Part shown: one piece after another, positions 1 through 13,600 of the stretch | Layout of the letters: each line of letters starts with the position of its first letter | Position numbering within the stretch: position 1 is the first letter of the stretch | From: Rhabdornis inornatus | Taxonomy: Eukaryota; Chordata; Aves; Passeriformes; Rhabdornithidae | Direction: 5' to 3' | NCBI GenBank assembly: GCA_013397075.1 | Contig: VWZS01002820.1 | Coordinates: 537,118 to 601,117, forward strand | Length of the DNA stretch: 64,000 nucleotides | Notes under the pieces: model-generated | What the model saw: only the letters and a program-made list of their open reading frames with translations | Told to the model about the DNA's origin: nothing | Database searches by the model: none | Translations under genes and position numbers: made by a program

Positions 1-46
1 TCCTTCCTTCCTTCCTTCCTTCCTTCCTTCCTTCCTTCCTTCCTTC
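1..46. repeat. (TTCC)n microsatellite, cut by the window edge
   Basis: Perfect tetranucleotide repeat from the first base to 46. Confidence 0.98.
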
Positions 47-744
47 TCCCAGAGGAGCTGGGGCTCCAGTAAGTTTTCCATTTTTGGCTCCCAGACCTTT
101 TTTTTAGTCACTTCCCATTCTGGGATTATTCCAGGAAAGTGAATGCCTTGTACAGATGATTTAAGAGGAACATAAACAGAGATCCTTATGAGAAAACAGG
201 AATATACCGCAAACCCTTTTTTTTCCCTCAAGCCTAGAACAGGCCCTGAATTATCCATTCTCATTCCTGTTTTTCCAATGTTTTCAGCAGTGATGGAGTC
301 CTGGGAACATTTGATTTTATGTCTGAACCGGTGTGTGAGGGAGGCACAGCAAGAAATAAACCCTTTCCTCAATTTGCAGTGGCTTTGTTTGTGGCTAGAA
401 GGCAGCACCTCAACAAACCCTTCTTGATAAGGTGCCTGGAGGGAAAGAGGACATCAGCCACTTGCCAAAGATGAACGACTCAGGTGTGCACTGAGGAAGA
501 AGATGTTTGGCTGCACCCACAAACAGGCTGGAAGAAAAATCCCTAAGGTACAGGGAAAATATGAGAGGTAGGAGAAAAGAGAAAAGGATAAAATAGCAAG
601 GTTGGAATGGACAATGAAAGGAGAGAGAAGAGCAAAAAGATGTTGAAGTGTGTGGGGGATTGGGAGCTGAAATCTGTGCTTTAGGAGTGATCTTTGCCAG
701 ATGTGACAGTTTTTCCTGTTTCCAGCAGGAAAAACTGAACCAGG

Positions 745-863
745 ATAATTCCAAGGCCAGGTTGGACAGGGCTTGGATTAACCTGGGCCAGTGGAAGGTG
801 TCCCTGTCCATGGTATGGGGCTGGAATGAGATGGGGTTTAAGGAACCTCCCAACCCCTATGAC
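745..863 (+). mobile_element. CR1 LINE 3'-end fragment
   Basis: It contains the CR1 consensus blocks CCAAGGCCAGGTTGGACAGG and GTGGAAGGTGTCCCTGTCCA, in sense orientation. Confidence 0.85.
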
Positions 864-3800
864 AGTAAGAAAGCCACAGTAAATCTAAGAGATACAGAAG
901 CCCCTTATCTTATGGGCCAGGTAGAGCAGAAAGGTTCCTCAAGGGCACCAAACACAGCTCCTGGCCTGGTCCTGGAATGTGCTTTTTCCCAGGAATCTCA
1001 GGCTGTGCTTGGGGCTGTTGTGCCCTCTAGTGCCATGCAAAACAAAGCAAAGTTCATGGCCTCCACCTGCCTAAAATCCAGCATTACCAGTTCCTTCTTC
1101 CAGGATGCAAGGCCGGTCGTGGCTGTGCCCAGCGCTTTCCAAGGCTGAGCTTGTTTCGGTCGTGGTAGGCAGGAAAAGCTTTCTCAGGTGGGTTTGAAGG
1201 CCATGGCCGGGCTCCACCTGCCCGAATCACGGGAGGTTTGGATCTTGGAGACCTTGGAGCCTAAACTGGGAGCAAACCTTGGAGCAGGTGAGGCACCTGC
1301 CTCACATGTACCTGTGCAAGGATCTGCACAAAAGGTGACGTGTTGGACTCCTCACCTCATCTCTCTTCTGAAACTTTGCTCTGTGGGTTTTCTTTGGTTT
1401 TGAGGCATCAATCCCGACCTTTCCCAACATCTAGCAGTACTCAGGGCTGTCCTTCCCCCACCTTTATTGCAATTTCCCATCAAGCAAGGAATTCCTTGAG
1501 GAGTAAGGTCCTGCTTTGGGAAGGACAACGTAGTGATGGTCAGCAGGGACATGAGAGAGAAACAGAGCAAAAAGGAACGAGCAAGGAGTGATTCAGGAGC
1601 ATGGATTCGCTGCTCATGCCCCCAGTGAAGCTTCAGGATGAAGCTGGACACTACAAAAAGGATGTGACTATGAATTCCTACCTGGATCAAATTATATCCT
1701 GTTCGCTGAATTAATGCACGGAGGGCGGCTTCTTTCTGTGTGCCGGTCAATCCATCCCCGGATTTGTGATTTGATTCCATTGGGAGTGATTATCAGCAAA
1801 AAATCAGGTTAATTAGGGGTGCTCACTGCAATCAAATTTAAGATAAATTAAATCAATTAATACAGCTGGGAGGAGAAAGTCCACCCTCCTGAGAAAGTTT
1901 ACAGGGTCGCTCTTCCTAAATCAGTTATTTTGGAGATAAAACCAAAACAGAACAGCAGAGACCATGGAAAAAGCAGAAATATCCTCCTTGCTGAATGGAA
2001 ATAAATAGCATTTAAACCCACAGTCAGGTCCTGGGGAGATGCAGAGGGAATATGTAGCCTTTTGGTGGTGTCTCAGGAGGAAAAAATATGTAAGTCCCTA
2101 ATCCTGCACAGAGTACACAACAATGAGTCCTTCAGGCCAAGTGTGATGCTGACACTGGGGTGGCAACCTTGTACCAGCCATGTCCAGTACTCTGTGAGAA
2201 ACAGGACCTAGCTCCAAATTTGGCCTATTCTTATTTTTGAAAATAAAGAACTTCAGATCTTAGCTCAGGGCTGGAACAACCTTCGGTTCAGACATTTTGA
2301 TTCAGAGCTGCAGTTTTTGGTCATGGCTGATCCAAGATTTTTTGTTTTGGTTTAGGTTTGGGCTGAAAGCATCATGAAACTGAAATCTGAATCTTACTTG
2401 GGCTACACCTCGGGAAAGGGACATTTACAGCATACATTCACTACTGGTGATTCTCTGTTTTTCCTGAATGCTGAGCTTTGAGCTTGTCCAAAATCCATTT
2501 ATGTACTCCAGGCATAAAAACAGGGTCTGTAGGTGCAGGGCTGAGCTTGAAGCCTCAGGCTGATGCTGAACAGCAGCCAGAGGAAACCCAGTTCCCTCCT
2601 CAGGTCCTTGTCGCCAGAGCTACAAGGACTCCATGCAGGAAAATGCTAAATTGTGTCATCTAACATGGTTGTTATTGCCTAAAACTGGATTTTATCGTAG
2701 AAAGGTGGAGATAAGGAAAGGTGGTGCCTCCCAGGCTTGGCTGGAGAGCAAACAGGGCCAAAAGGGGCTGGGAGGGGTGGACTGGGGGTAATGGGGATGA
2801 GACACCCTGGGATGGGATGGTGGTGGGGATGCTGGGCAGAAGGGAAATCCAGAGCAGTAGGAAGGTGGAAGGAAGGTGTGGTGCTGTGCCTGCACCCTGA
2901 GCTACTGCCAGATTTTTGGGAGGAGACCCTAAACAATCCCCTTGCACAGCAGTCCCTTGGAGCACGTAAGGTGAGCACTGCACGTAAAGAAATGCAGGTA
3001 AAGAAGTGCAATCTATTTGGTTACAGCCGATTTTTTGAGCATGTCATGATTCTGCAGAAATAACAGAAAAAGCCTTTTTCCAGGACCCAGCTTTTCAACA
3101 CCAGCTCCTTTTTATCAGCTGTTCTTGCAGTTCAGTGAAGGAGGAGCCAAGGCTTGGGGCGGCCCACTTTGTCTTTGGCCATCACCTGCCCTGTGCTCCT
3201 ATGCCTTTGTGCCCTGGAATTCTAAAACAGCCACTTTCAATTTAAAATGGATTATTCCCAGCACCAAAAATGGGGCACGAGCCCAGGTATTTGGAGGATC
3301 TCAGTCTCGTGTCACTCAGGCTCTGCCACACCGAGATCCAGAGACTGTGGCTCAAACACTTGCAAATAGGGACAGCTCTGTAATGCCAGGTTTTGGAGTT
3401 ATTTAATGCAGAGGTTGGTGAGGCTCTTCTGATTTTATTTTATTTTTTCCCCATGCTCCCAGCTTCTCCAGTGTTTTAATTACTACCAATAAGCAGGGGC
3501 TGGGACATGGATTATCCAGTGAAACAGCTCTCTCCTGTCTCTAATTCCCAAATGAGTGTTTTCTGCAGTAGTTACTGGTTTGTTTTGCCCTTCTGAGGGC
3601 AGCAACAAAACCCTGTCGATATTTGTGGTGCCTGTGCCTGCTGTCTCCCCTGCAGCTGGCATTCAGCAGGCACGGGGCAGGATTAGCACACTGCTGTGCA
3701 AAAACCACTTGGAGCCTTTCCCAGGCTGCTGCAGAAAGAGAAAGTGAGCGTTCAAAAAAAAAAAAAAAAAAGAAAAAATAAAGAAAACCCAGTTAAAATC

Positions 3801-5060
3801 CAGATTGGTTTTGCAGCCTCCCCTGCGTGGGCAGAGACCTCATACCCACCCTATAGGGGAAAACTGCCACACTGCAAATCTGGCCCCTTATGCTCTGCTT
3901 TTGGAGCATCCTGGTTTCATCAGGGAATTGAGGGATCAAATTGCAGTTCTCCGTGGATTAGTGGGTGGGTGGGTCTCTCTTAGCCCTCAGAGCTGGACTT
4001 GAGTGCTGCCAGGCTGGATGCCTGCTGCTCTGGATGCACTTGCACGTGGATCCTTTAAGGCCACGCATCCTCTTCTGCAGGGAGGAGGGATTTCCAGGAA
4101 GGTCTCTCTCCCTCCCGGGGATGATTTCACGCTGAGCAGTGAGCACAAGCCTCGGGGCTGGATGGATGGGAACAGAGCATCTCCCTGGCTGATGCCTTTC
4201 CAGCGGCAGCAATATCCCTCTCTGCCTTCTGCCTTATTAGATAAGACAGCCGAGCTCTTCTGGGCTCTTGTCGTAAGGCATTCTGCAAAGATTTCAGGCT
4301 CTAGACCAGCATGTCTAGACACTGGTGCACTCCAGGATATGCTGAAGCAATCCACTCGGAATTAGGGAGCAAGAGCATTCAAGGTTGCAATGAAGTTTTA
4401 ATCACAGCTTGCTGCAGAACCCGGGGTGTTGTTAACAAAGATCTGGCTTTAATCTGTGTCTGGTGCTTCCACACATTGCTGCCTTTGGAGAAAGCCCAGC
4501 CTGACCCACGGAAACAGCCCTGCCCTATGGAAGAGGTGCAGGATGCCCATCCTTAGGGATGCCCCGACTCACCTGGAGCTGTGGAGCTGGTCCTGCTGAA
4601 AGTGGGGTCCAGCTGGAGACCCCCAGCCCCTGCAAGCGCCCATTCCTGATTCCAAAGGAATCTGCAAGCCCCCAATCCCAATTCCAAAGGAGGAATTGGC
4701 CAGGACTGGACTGCACACTCAGGGCTGAACACACACATGGGCAGCTCAGTGCACCACCCAACTCTGAGCAGTCAATTCACACCTGCTAATTACCAGCCCA
4801 GCGTCATTCACCGGTAATCTATAAGCTAAAGAGCTTTCCCCCATCTGTGGGGTTTCTCTGGATGGAAACAGCAACCCCTCTTTTATCTGAGGTATAAATC
4901 CCAACACAACAAATCCCAAGGCCAGGAAAACAGGGTTTCCACCCTGCAGTTTTCCAACCACTTCTCTCCCACCTTCCTTCCTGCCTCCTTTGAGCCAAGG
5001 ACATCTAAACACTTTTTTGGACAGGGCACTTTTCCACCTCTACAACCCAAGGATCCATCT

Positions 5061-5200
5061 CATGGAATCACAGAATCATTTAAGCTGGAAAAGCCCTCTC
5101 AGATCATCGAGTCCAACCATCAACCCACCACCAAACCACGTCCCCAGGTGCAACACCCATGTGTCCATCAGTGCATCCAGACCATTTCCAGGATATTTAT
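5061..5200 (-). mobile_element. CR1 LINE 3'-end fragment, antisense
   Basis: It begins GGAATCACAGAATCATTTA and continues with ATCATCGAGTCCAACCATC, the reversed 3' end of CR1. Confidence 0.85.
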
Positions 5201-7688
5201 CATGGAGGGATGTTTAATTTCTGAAACTTGTTGAATTCCAGCCCTTTTCCCGTATTGCAGGCACCAGCCCCAGCACTTGCAGCAGTGCCAGTGTGCTGGG
5301 ATTTTTTTTTACCTTAAGGGAGGAGAATTCCTGTCACTCAGAGGAAACACGATTACTTTCTCTCCTTCTTTGTTCCCCGAGCCAGGAATCAATTAGCAAA
5401 TCTACCCTTGCACGGGAAAACCCCCCTTCCGTGGCTGCTGATGGAAAATGTGAATGACTGCAGCAAATTCAGGCAGTGCTTTCAGCTCTGCTTTAAAAAG
5501 AATCAACCCAGCCACACTTAATAGAAATAATAGTTCTGGAATTCAACCAATTTTGGGGATTTGCCCTTAAAATGGATTATCATTAACAAGGGCCGCCACT
5601 CTAAAAAGAACAGGAAAAAAAGGAGAGGGGGAAGTTGCATTTTATTCAGAAGTTTAAATTGAAATTAATATCTTTGGAAGTGCAAATTATCCATATTTCC
5701 TATTTCATCCTCATTTTTGACTAAATTTTGACAATAGCACCAACTTATTGTGGTCAAGAAAAGGAAGGTTCTGCTTTTACCTTATATCAGAGTATCACTG
5801 GGTCTGGTTTTCTTCTCTCCACTCTCATTTATTTTAGGTTTCTGCTGAAATTCTGAAGTGCCAAGGCAAGAAAATGTCCTTTTATACCTTGCACATCCCA
5901 CATCAACAAGAAACAAACCTATTATGATAACACCTCTCCATGACTAACATGGCTCCCTCACACCTGCTACAGCACATCCTCTGGCTTTGCTCCATCCATC
6001 CAGGAGCAAGATGAACCCAGAAGCTTTTACCCCAAAACTGCAGAAAATTTTGCTTCACTCTTGGGTTATTTGGAAAAGGAGGAGTCTCTTTCCTCAGCCA
6101 AGGGATGTCTCCCATGGTAGGATTTTTGCTGAGGGGGTATTTGAGGGCAGAGTCTGCCCCTGTGCAGACTTTTTGGGGAGAGCTGGTTCCCAGTTCCACA
6201 AAGGAGATAAAAAACCCATGATTATTCCACAGGATCAATACAGACCTGACTGTGCAAAGCCACTTGGACACATCTAATTAAGGCCATTTTGTTTGGTGTC
6301 CCCTCAATGCAACTGCTCCTCCTGAGGAATAACAACCTTTGGAAAGACTGGATAATGATATTCACTTTTTCCCCTAAAAACCCAAAACCATTTTCCTCTA
6401 GGTTATCAACGTTTTTGGGATTTTTTCCCTCCCTCCAGGCTCCAAGCAATATATATTCCTTTCTATACATCCATAAACACCAAGCATGCTTCATTTTCTT
6501 CCCCAAAACCTGTGCAGCCTTGTGAGCTGCCCCAGTTCCTCGCTGGAGTGACATGCTGAGGGACGGAGTCCGATTGAGCAACGCAGCACGAGGCTCTTGT
6601 CCCTTGGCTTCCCAGAGTGGGGGGTTGTTTTCCAGCTCCAGTGGCTCCACACAAAGTGGGAATTCACAGACATTTGCAGGAAAACAGGGCAAACTTGGAG
6701 CAGCATGAGCGTGCTGCAGCACATGAGCCTGGGGAAAACATTTAATGCCTAATCCAGCAAATATTTTGCTCGGCCCCTTTTGCCTGGGAATCACTTTCTC
6801 CCTTTGGAATCCCTTGGGCACAGCTTTTTCAGCTCTGTCACCAAATGCACACAAAATACCCCCAAAAAGCCACTCTGTGATGCTGAGCCCAGCCTCCTTC
6901 CCTAGTGTTTAATTTGCATCCCCATGTGCCAGACGCTTTGAAACCACCCTTCCTTCCCTGCCTGCTCCCTCCCAAAACTCCTGTTCCACCGAGGGAAAGA
7001 GCTTGGGAGAAACTGCTGAGCAGAAACTGTCCCTGCTGGTTGGAAGGGATTAGGGGAAACTGAGGGGGTTTAGGAGCAGCTATTGCCTTTGCCAGGGAGA
7101 CTGATCTCTGGCAAAGAGAAGGAGGGACACCAAGGTGGCTGGAAAGATCTCTAATGATTAAGCCTCAGAAAGTTGCGCTTTAACAAATCCAGAGGGAACT
7201 GTGGCAGGGAAAATCCCTCCTCCCCCTCCACCTTGTCTGGCCTCACTTTTCAGGCAAAGAGGAAAAGCAGAAAGCCCCCTCTTTCCATGGCTTTGCCAGG
7301 TAGAGACTGTGCCCATCCTGCCCATCCCAAACTCAACCCCAGCGCTGTGTGGGGCCAGCCAGGGAGTCCCAGCTCCCCAGCCCAGCCCTGCTGCAGTGGG
7401 GCAGCTCCGGGATGTGAACCTGATGCTGGGGCACTGCTGGAGTGGGAGGCTCCCAATGGAGCTGCTCCTTCCCAACCCCACCACCAGCCCCAATTCCCAC
7501 ACCCACTCCCACACCCCCAAACCTCCGAGCCACCAGCAGCCTCCTACCTGAGCAATTTCAGGGATAGCCCCCTGGGAAAGAGGGCTCCTTGCTTGTGGGG
7601 AGTTTGCGACGTGTCACTGCGGTTATTCCCTAATCATCATATCAAACTCCAAAGGTTCAGCAGCCCTGGCTGCTTTACAGTCCCGCGG

Positions 7689-7701
7689 GTTAAACGTTAA
7701 C
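7689..7701. promoter_or_regulatory. HNF1-like palindrome
   Basis: GTTAAACGTTAAC is a dyad of GTTAA half-sites with the 13-bp length of the HNF1 consensus, differing from it at the centre. It is distant from any identified gene. Confidence 0.2.
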
Positions 7702-8000
7702 CTGCTCTATCTGCCAGCTCCCTGCAGGCCTTTGACCAGATAGCTGCCTCAGACAGCACCCACCAGGCCCAGCTTGCCCTAAATAAATGCAGGGCACCAC
7801 AGGCAGATCCCAGTTGAAGGGCTGGGATCATTCTGGTTTGCTCCGTGCTGAGGCCTTTCCCTAGTGCTGCAGCTCTTCCCAACAGAGATGCTGGGAGAAG
7901 GGACACAGCCCTGTGACACTCTTGGGCTTTACAGGAGGTTTGGGTTTGCTGGGGGATGATGGCAGCAGTGAGAAATCCCTTTTGGTGGAGAAATTCCTCT

Positions 8001-8263
8001 TTGGTGGCCTAAGCAAAGCCGTGGGTTTGCAGAAATTGCTGCAAAAACTTTATCCAAGCAGACTCACAGTGAGGAAAGCCAGTGCAGGTTTTGGGGAGGG
8101 TTTGTTGCACCCAAAAAAGCCTGTGAATAAATGCACAAAGGAGTGGCTTCCAGGTGGGGCAACCTCTGAGCATCCCAAGTCTGTGGTCCTTGTGCCTCAT
8201 TCAGTGATGAAACAGCTGAATTGAATGTTTGGCTCTTTCCAAAATCCTTCTGAACCCTCCCTC
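8001..8263. repeat. Tandem duplication, unit 1
   Basis: The unit starts TTGGTGGCCTAAGCAAAGC and ends near GAACCCTCCCTC. It is repeated head to tail in 8264-8535. Reading frames crossing the two copies are not conserved in a coding manner. Confidence 0.9.
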
Positions 8264-8535
8264 TTGGTGGCCTAAGCAAAGCTGTGGGTTTGCAGAAATT
8301 GATACAAAAACATTATCCAAGCAAAGACTCACAGTGAGGAAAGCCAGTGCAGGGTTTTGGGGAGGGTTTGTTGCACCCAGAAAAGGCTGTGAATAAATCC
8401 AGCAGCCACGAATCTCTGCAAGGGGTGGCTTCCAGGTGGGGCAATCTCTGAGTCTGTGGCCCTTGTGCCTCATCTGTTGATGAAACAGCTGAATTGAATG
8501 TTTGACTCTTTCCAAAATCCGTCTGAACCCTCCCA
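8264..8535. repeat. Tandem duplication, unit 2
   Basis: This is the second copy of the preceding unit, with scattered substitutions and small indels, including an insertion around AATCCAGCAGCCACGAATC. The divergence indicates an old duplication, not an assembly error. Confidence 0.9.
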
Positions 8536-8578
8536 GGAAAGAAATGGGGTACCACAGGACTTTGGCAGAGTGATTTAA

Positions 8579-8670
8579 TGGAATTATAGAATTGTTAAGT
8601 TTTGGAAAAGATCTTTATGATCATCAAGTCAAACCAGCACCACCAGCACTCACCACTAAACCATCTTTCT
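8579..8670 (-). mobile_element. Old CR1 3'-end fragment, antisense
   Basis: Degenerate CR1 tail with TTGGAAAAGATC and ATCATCAAGTC, adjacent to the 8.0-8.5 kb tandem duplication. Confidence 0.7.
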
Positions 8671-11600
8671 GCTATGATGCGCAAGTTTAGGATCCCAGCA
8701 TTGCGGTCCATCCCTGGAATTGCATCCTGCTGTGGCTGTCTCTGACCTCAGAGCTGGGGGCATGGTTTGCCATCCCAGAGCTGACCCCCACCCCACGGAT
8801 GCAGTCCCAGGCTTCATTTGCAGCCCTGTTAAATGAAGCATTTATGATTAGGTGTTGCTGACGCTTCAGGTTTGGAAAAGTGCCATGCCTGTGTTTGCTC
8901 AGCTTTAAAAGCGTGAGGTATCCCAGAGGGGGGAGATGACAGGGCTTGGATCCCTCATGGAGAGCAGCATCTTGCTCCTTCCTCCCTGCATCCGCTGTCT
9001 CACCAGGGTGCTGCTCCCATTTCCCGGCCCAAGGAAATGTCTGCCATCTGGTATCCACCTTTCTGCAGAATTTAGGGGTTCAAATGCAGGTTTTGGAGCA
9101 TATTCAAAGAAGATAAAACCCCCAAACAAGCCCTTCCCAACCAGTTACGAGCACCTCTCCCTGAGCACAGCTTGGGATCTGCTGCTTCTCCTGGTCTCCA
9201 GGGCAGAGCTTGGGAATAAGGGGCAGATGTAACAATGGATTTTTTTCCTTGTCAAAGGGATTTTTCTGTGTTTAGCACGCCATCCTATCCTGTTCTAAGG
9301 TACTGGTGGGATTTGATCACTGGGACACACTGGATTCCAGACTCCCAGCACTTCTGGCTGCGCAGGAAAATGAGCTGAAATCATTCAATGACCAATTAAA
9401 TGCCTCTGCCCTGGAATTGTGACAGTGGGAGGAGCAAACCGGCTCCACAAAATCAATTGTCACACAGCTTCACAGGCCTAGCACTAAAAAGAGCAACGAA
9501 AAAGTCTCTCTGGGGGAAATGTGAGGTGTTACCTGTGTGCAGGTAATGGGAACTCTGATGATCTGTCAGCAAGAGGGGATGAAATGCAGCTGGCCGTGGC
9601 ATGGAAATAGGGCAGTTTGGGATGGAAAGCCCCATTTTGGGATAAAAACCAACTGTGGAATTGACCCACAGGTCTGAGAGAAGCATGATAACACATATGG
9701 AGATGGAAAGCCATTCTGATGCCAGAGGGGGTTCAATTTCATCATCGTTTTTTGAGGTTGTGCAGGAAGGGCAGCTGTGATGCTTTCCTTCCCTGTCTTC
9801 CTCTCTCTGCCTCAGATTTTGCTGAGGAGAAGTGATCAAAGAGGAGATGTGATTTGTGCTCATGTTTCCTTGAAAGCCTCTTGAGAGGCAGAGTGGAGAA
9901 GCCCCAAGAGCAGTAGAACATAATTGTTTCCTTCTCCACAATCACAGCAGCAGTGGGCTGCCTCCTCCAGGGTTTGCCTCAGCCTGCCAGGTGGGATTAG
10001 GGAAAAGCATTTCCAGCTCAGGAAAAATGACACTTGAGTGGATGTTACCCCTTTGAGTTATTTATTTACTGCCACAAATCCCCTAAGAGGGGGGAAGCTG
10101 ATCTCCAGCTTTCCCTGGAAGTGCTGCACAAAGTTTTCCAGAATGTCCAGCAAGGGGTTTATGGCAAATCTCTGGCTGTGCCAAGCCCTGCTGGGGATCA
10201 GCTGCTGTCCTTTAACATAGCAATAAAGCCAGTAAAAATATCCTTGGTGTCAGGAGGAGTAGGATCAGAGCCTTGCCTTGGAAAAACATGAAAATGATGA
10301 TGTTGAGAGCATCTCCTGAGTGCTGTTTGCTGTGCTTGGTGGAGACACCCTGGTCAGACAGACTCTGCTGTGGTCTAGGTGTGTGGATGCTCTGATATTC
10401 CCACTGCAGGGACTGCTGGAAGTTGGGGAAGAAGTGGGATGTTGCAAAAAAACTTTGAATTTTCCCAAGTCAACTACAAATTTAGAGGGATGTGTATCAG
10501 TTATTGGGGAGGGTTTTGTGTATGTACAAAGAGATCACAGTTCTCCCTTTCTCCCCCTGAATAAATCTGTGTGCTGCAATGCCACTGTGCTCTGTAATTA
10601 GGAACAATTCAGCTGAAGTCTTAATGCTTTCCAAAAACAATCCTTTGCTTCAGCAGCCTGACTCACACCCTGCTAGAGAGCTGCTGCTAGGCTGAAAAGG
10701 AATTTATACTGGAGCAAACAGCCTGTGTGTATTTGTATTTAGAGATATGAAAACCACTTGGTCCTAATTCCAAAACTGATATTAGGTGAAAAAAAAAAAA
10801 TTAAAAATGGGCACAAGTGAGGTTTCTGCACCCCTTTCCCTCAAGCTTGGGACTCTCCAGACTCTTGAGTTGCCAGCTTTTCCTTGCTGTGGCTGAGGCA
10901 TTTTGGGTTTGTTTGTGCCATGGAGAAGCAGCAGTTGTGCCCAAAGGCTGCTGCCAAAGAAAACAGAATTAATTATAAAAGTTTTGTGTGCCTGTGGCTT
11001 CAAGATTAATCTGTGGTCATAAGTATTCCTTTGATTTAGGATAGTTTGATACGACCTGTGTTTGTGTAAGGCTAATGTTGGGATATGGATCAAATATTGA
11101 CACTCTGCTGCTTCATAAATGTTCTGCTGTGAGCCCAATGACTTTTGTAAAGCTGTGGTTACAACTTTTTCAGACTCAGGTGTTTCTCCAATTCCTCTGG
11201 ATAACAACAGCATAAATAGTGGGTGTGCAATTCTGGCACTTGTTCCATAGTGCAATGCCAGCCTGAATAATCACAGCACAGGAACAGGGTCCTGCACCTG
11301 CACACAGGAAAGTGGGAGCCAGCAAGCTCAGGAAATACCCTCATTCCCCCCTTCTCTGCTCAATATTGGCTCCTAAAATCCGTGTCCAAAAATAATTGCA
11401 AAGAAGTGATTTCAAACTGGAGCTGGTGGCAGCAGTGCTCCTGCAAACGTGTTTGGCACATGAAGTGTTTGAATTCTGCCCTGCTGGTGTGTTCTCCCCT
11501 TTGGCAAAAAAAATCTTCAAAAGGTGTCATCAGACCCAAATACTTGGGGAGTTACATTCCAATATTTTTAGTTCTGCTGACAATTTCCCAATCTGCTTCC

Positions 11601-11823
11601 CGACTTCTGTCCGTGCAGTTTCTTGGTACTGAGACTGTGACCTCTGCCTGGTCTTAGGAAAAAACCAGGGGCATCATGGACCTAAAAATACCAGGTGCTT
11701 TAGAAATAATTTGTAAATTTATAAAACAAAGTCCTCCCACTAATTATGAAGGCAAACCTTGAAGTCACAGGTGTTAAGATTTATGTAGTGCAGCTTAAAA
11801 GAGAAAATCCTTTCTGCAAAATG

Positions 11824-11960
11824 TTACAGAACCCCAGACTGGTTTGGGTTGGAAAGGACCCTAAAGCTCATTTTCTTCCACAGGCAGGGACACCTTCCAC
11901 TCTCCCAGGTTGCTCCAAGCCCCATCCAACCCGGCCTTGGGCACTTCCAGATCTTATTTC
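11824..11960 (-). mobile_element. CR1 LINE 3'-end fragment, antisense
   Basis: It contains TGGTTTGGGTTGGAAAGGAC and GGGACACCTTCCACTCTCCC. Confidence 0.85.
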
Positions 11961-13289
11961 TCCTTTAAGTGCATTCAAATACCAGAATGTTCTGATAGTA
12001 ATGGTTTACACTGAACAGAAGTGAAAAGCAGTAATTGGATTTACTGTGCAAATCACTGACAGTAAGTCTTCTAATGCTGTTAGGACTCCTTAAAATAATA
12101 AACTTAAACCTCTATCCCAGCTGAAACCAAAGCTCCCAAGGCGAATAATTACACTTAAAGGCCAGATGTGGTTGTTTTGCAGCACCTTTTTGTGGTTTCT
12201 GTGTGTGTGCAGGAGAAAAACCTTGGGCTTTTTTTCCTTTTTCTTTCTGTTTCAGGACAAATAAGCGGGATGGGAAAGACAAGGACTTGCACAGGTCTTT
12301 GTTTGTTTTGGAAGAACACCCTGCACAAGGGTGGCATGAACTCAGTGTGTCCCAGCCTGCCTGGCTGCCTACAGCATAGATCCTGACAGACATATTTAAT
12401 ATATCCTACCTGGAAAGGGAGAGCTGCTGGGGAGAAGGAAATACCCCTTGGTATTTCCTTCTGTGGAAATAGAAGTGGTTGGGTGCAGGTGTAAAGAAAA
12501 TGAGGTCAAGGCCACTGGTCAAGTTTGTTGGTGAGGGCAAATGGGGGAGGTAGGAAAAGTGGTATTGATCTGGGGATATAAGGGCACTGATAAGAGAAAT
12601 GGGAACAATTTGCATGAAGAACTGGGCAAGCCTGGGCAGGAGAGATAGACAGGAATGAGGCTTCATTTTTGTATACAAATGTGCTTTTTACAAAATTACA
12701 AAGGTGTTGTTGGGCCTTACAGATATTTCTTCTGGTGAGAGTCCAGGCAGAAAAATGAGATTCTTTTTCCAAGCAGCAGGTTGGGACTAGTAAGCCAGGC
12801 CTAACCACTAGGCTGAGTCTTTTACCTCTTCTGAGCTTTGGCCACCTGGGGAGGCAAGAGCAAATAGTTTGTGACTTGTTTCCTTCCAAGTAGCTTTTGC
12901 TTTTTTCCACTTGTGTTTTTCATCAAAGCACATTTCATACCTCCTGCATCAGCCTGGTGGATGCAGGCATTTGTGGAGTTTTTCCCACTTCACTAAGTTT
13001 AAAGGGTGGTTGTGCGTTCGTGACTCACTGTACCTTTCTAATGTGTAATAACTTTCTTCTGAAAAATGGTTCTGCAGCACATTGAATTCAGGTGGGTTTT
13101 ATCATCTTGTGGGATGGCAGAAAAGCACTTGGGACATCCTGCTGTCACTAAGGCATCGAGTACAGAAGTTTATAAAACTGGTACAGAACCTTTACAAGGG
13201 ATTCAGGGAAGAAATAATGGCTGGGATAGGCTTTGATATCCTGAGTAGGCTTTGTAAGTCCCTGGTTTATTAATTCATTGAAAAATTAA

Positions 13290-13600
13290 ATCACAGAATG
13301 GGTTGAGTTGGAAAGGATCTTAAAGCCCATCCAGTGTCACCCCCGCCATGGGCAGGGACACCTTCCACTATCCCAGGCAGCTCCAAGCCCCGATGTCCTG
13401 CCTAGCCTTGGACACTTCCAGGGATGCAGGAGCAGCCACAGCTTCTCTGGGCACCCTGTGCCAGGGCCTGCCCACCCTCCCAGGGAACAATTCCTTCCCA
13501 ATATCTGATATAAACCTGCCCTCTTATGTCACTTAAAAGCCCTTTCCTGTCGTGTCACTCCACGCCCTTGTCAGAAGTCCCTGTCCCTGACTTCCCCTGT
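13290..13600 (-). mobile_element. CR1 LINE 3'-end copy, antisense
   Basis: It opens with ATCACAGAATGGGTTGAG and contains GCCATGGGCAGGGACACC and CACCCTGTGCCAGGGCCTG, colinear with the CR1 3' end. Confidence 0.9.

Larger units (their letters stand above)
47..7999. other. Upstream non-coding DNA, no gene seen
   Basis: Apart from two CR1 fragments and an A-rich run (about 3752-3790), nothing recognisable is present. Open frames are short, overlap on both strands and have no family resemblance. Confidence 0.7.

Noticed and set aside
3264..3273. CCAAAAATGG, a perfect CArG (SRF) box
   Set aside because: It would suit a smooth-muscle gene, but it lies 26 kb upstream of PRKG1-alpha and a single 10-bp match is expected by chance.
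7913..8224. 103-codon plus-strand frame at the 8-kb repeat
   Set aside because: It crosses the tandem duplication unit and is not kept open in the second copy.
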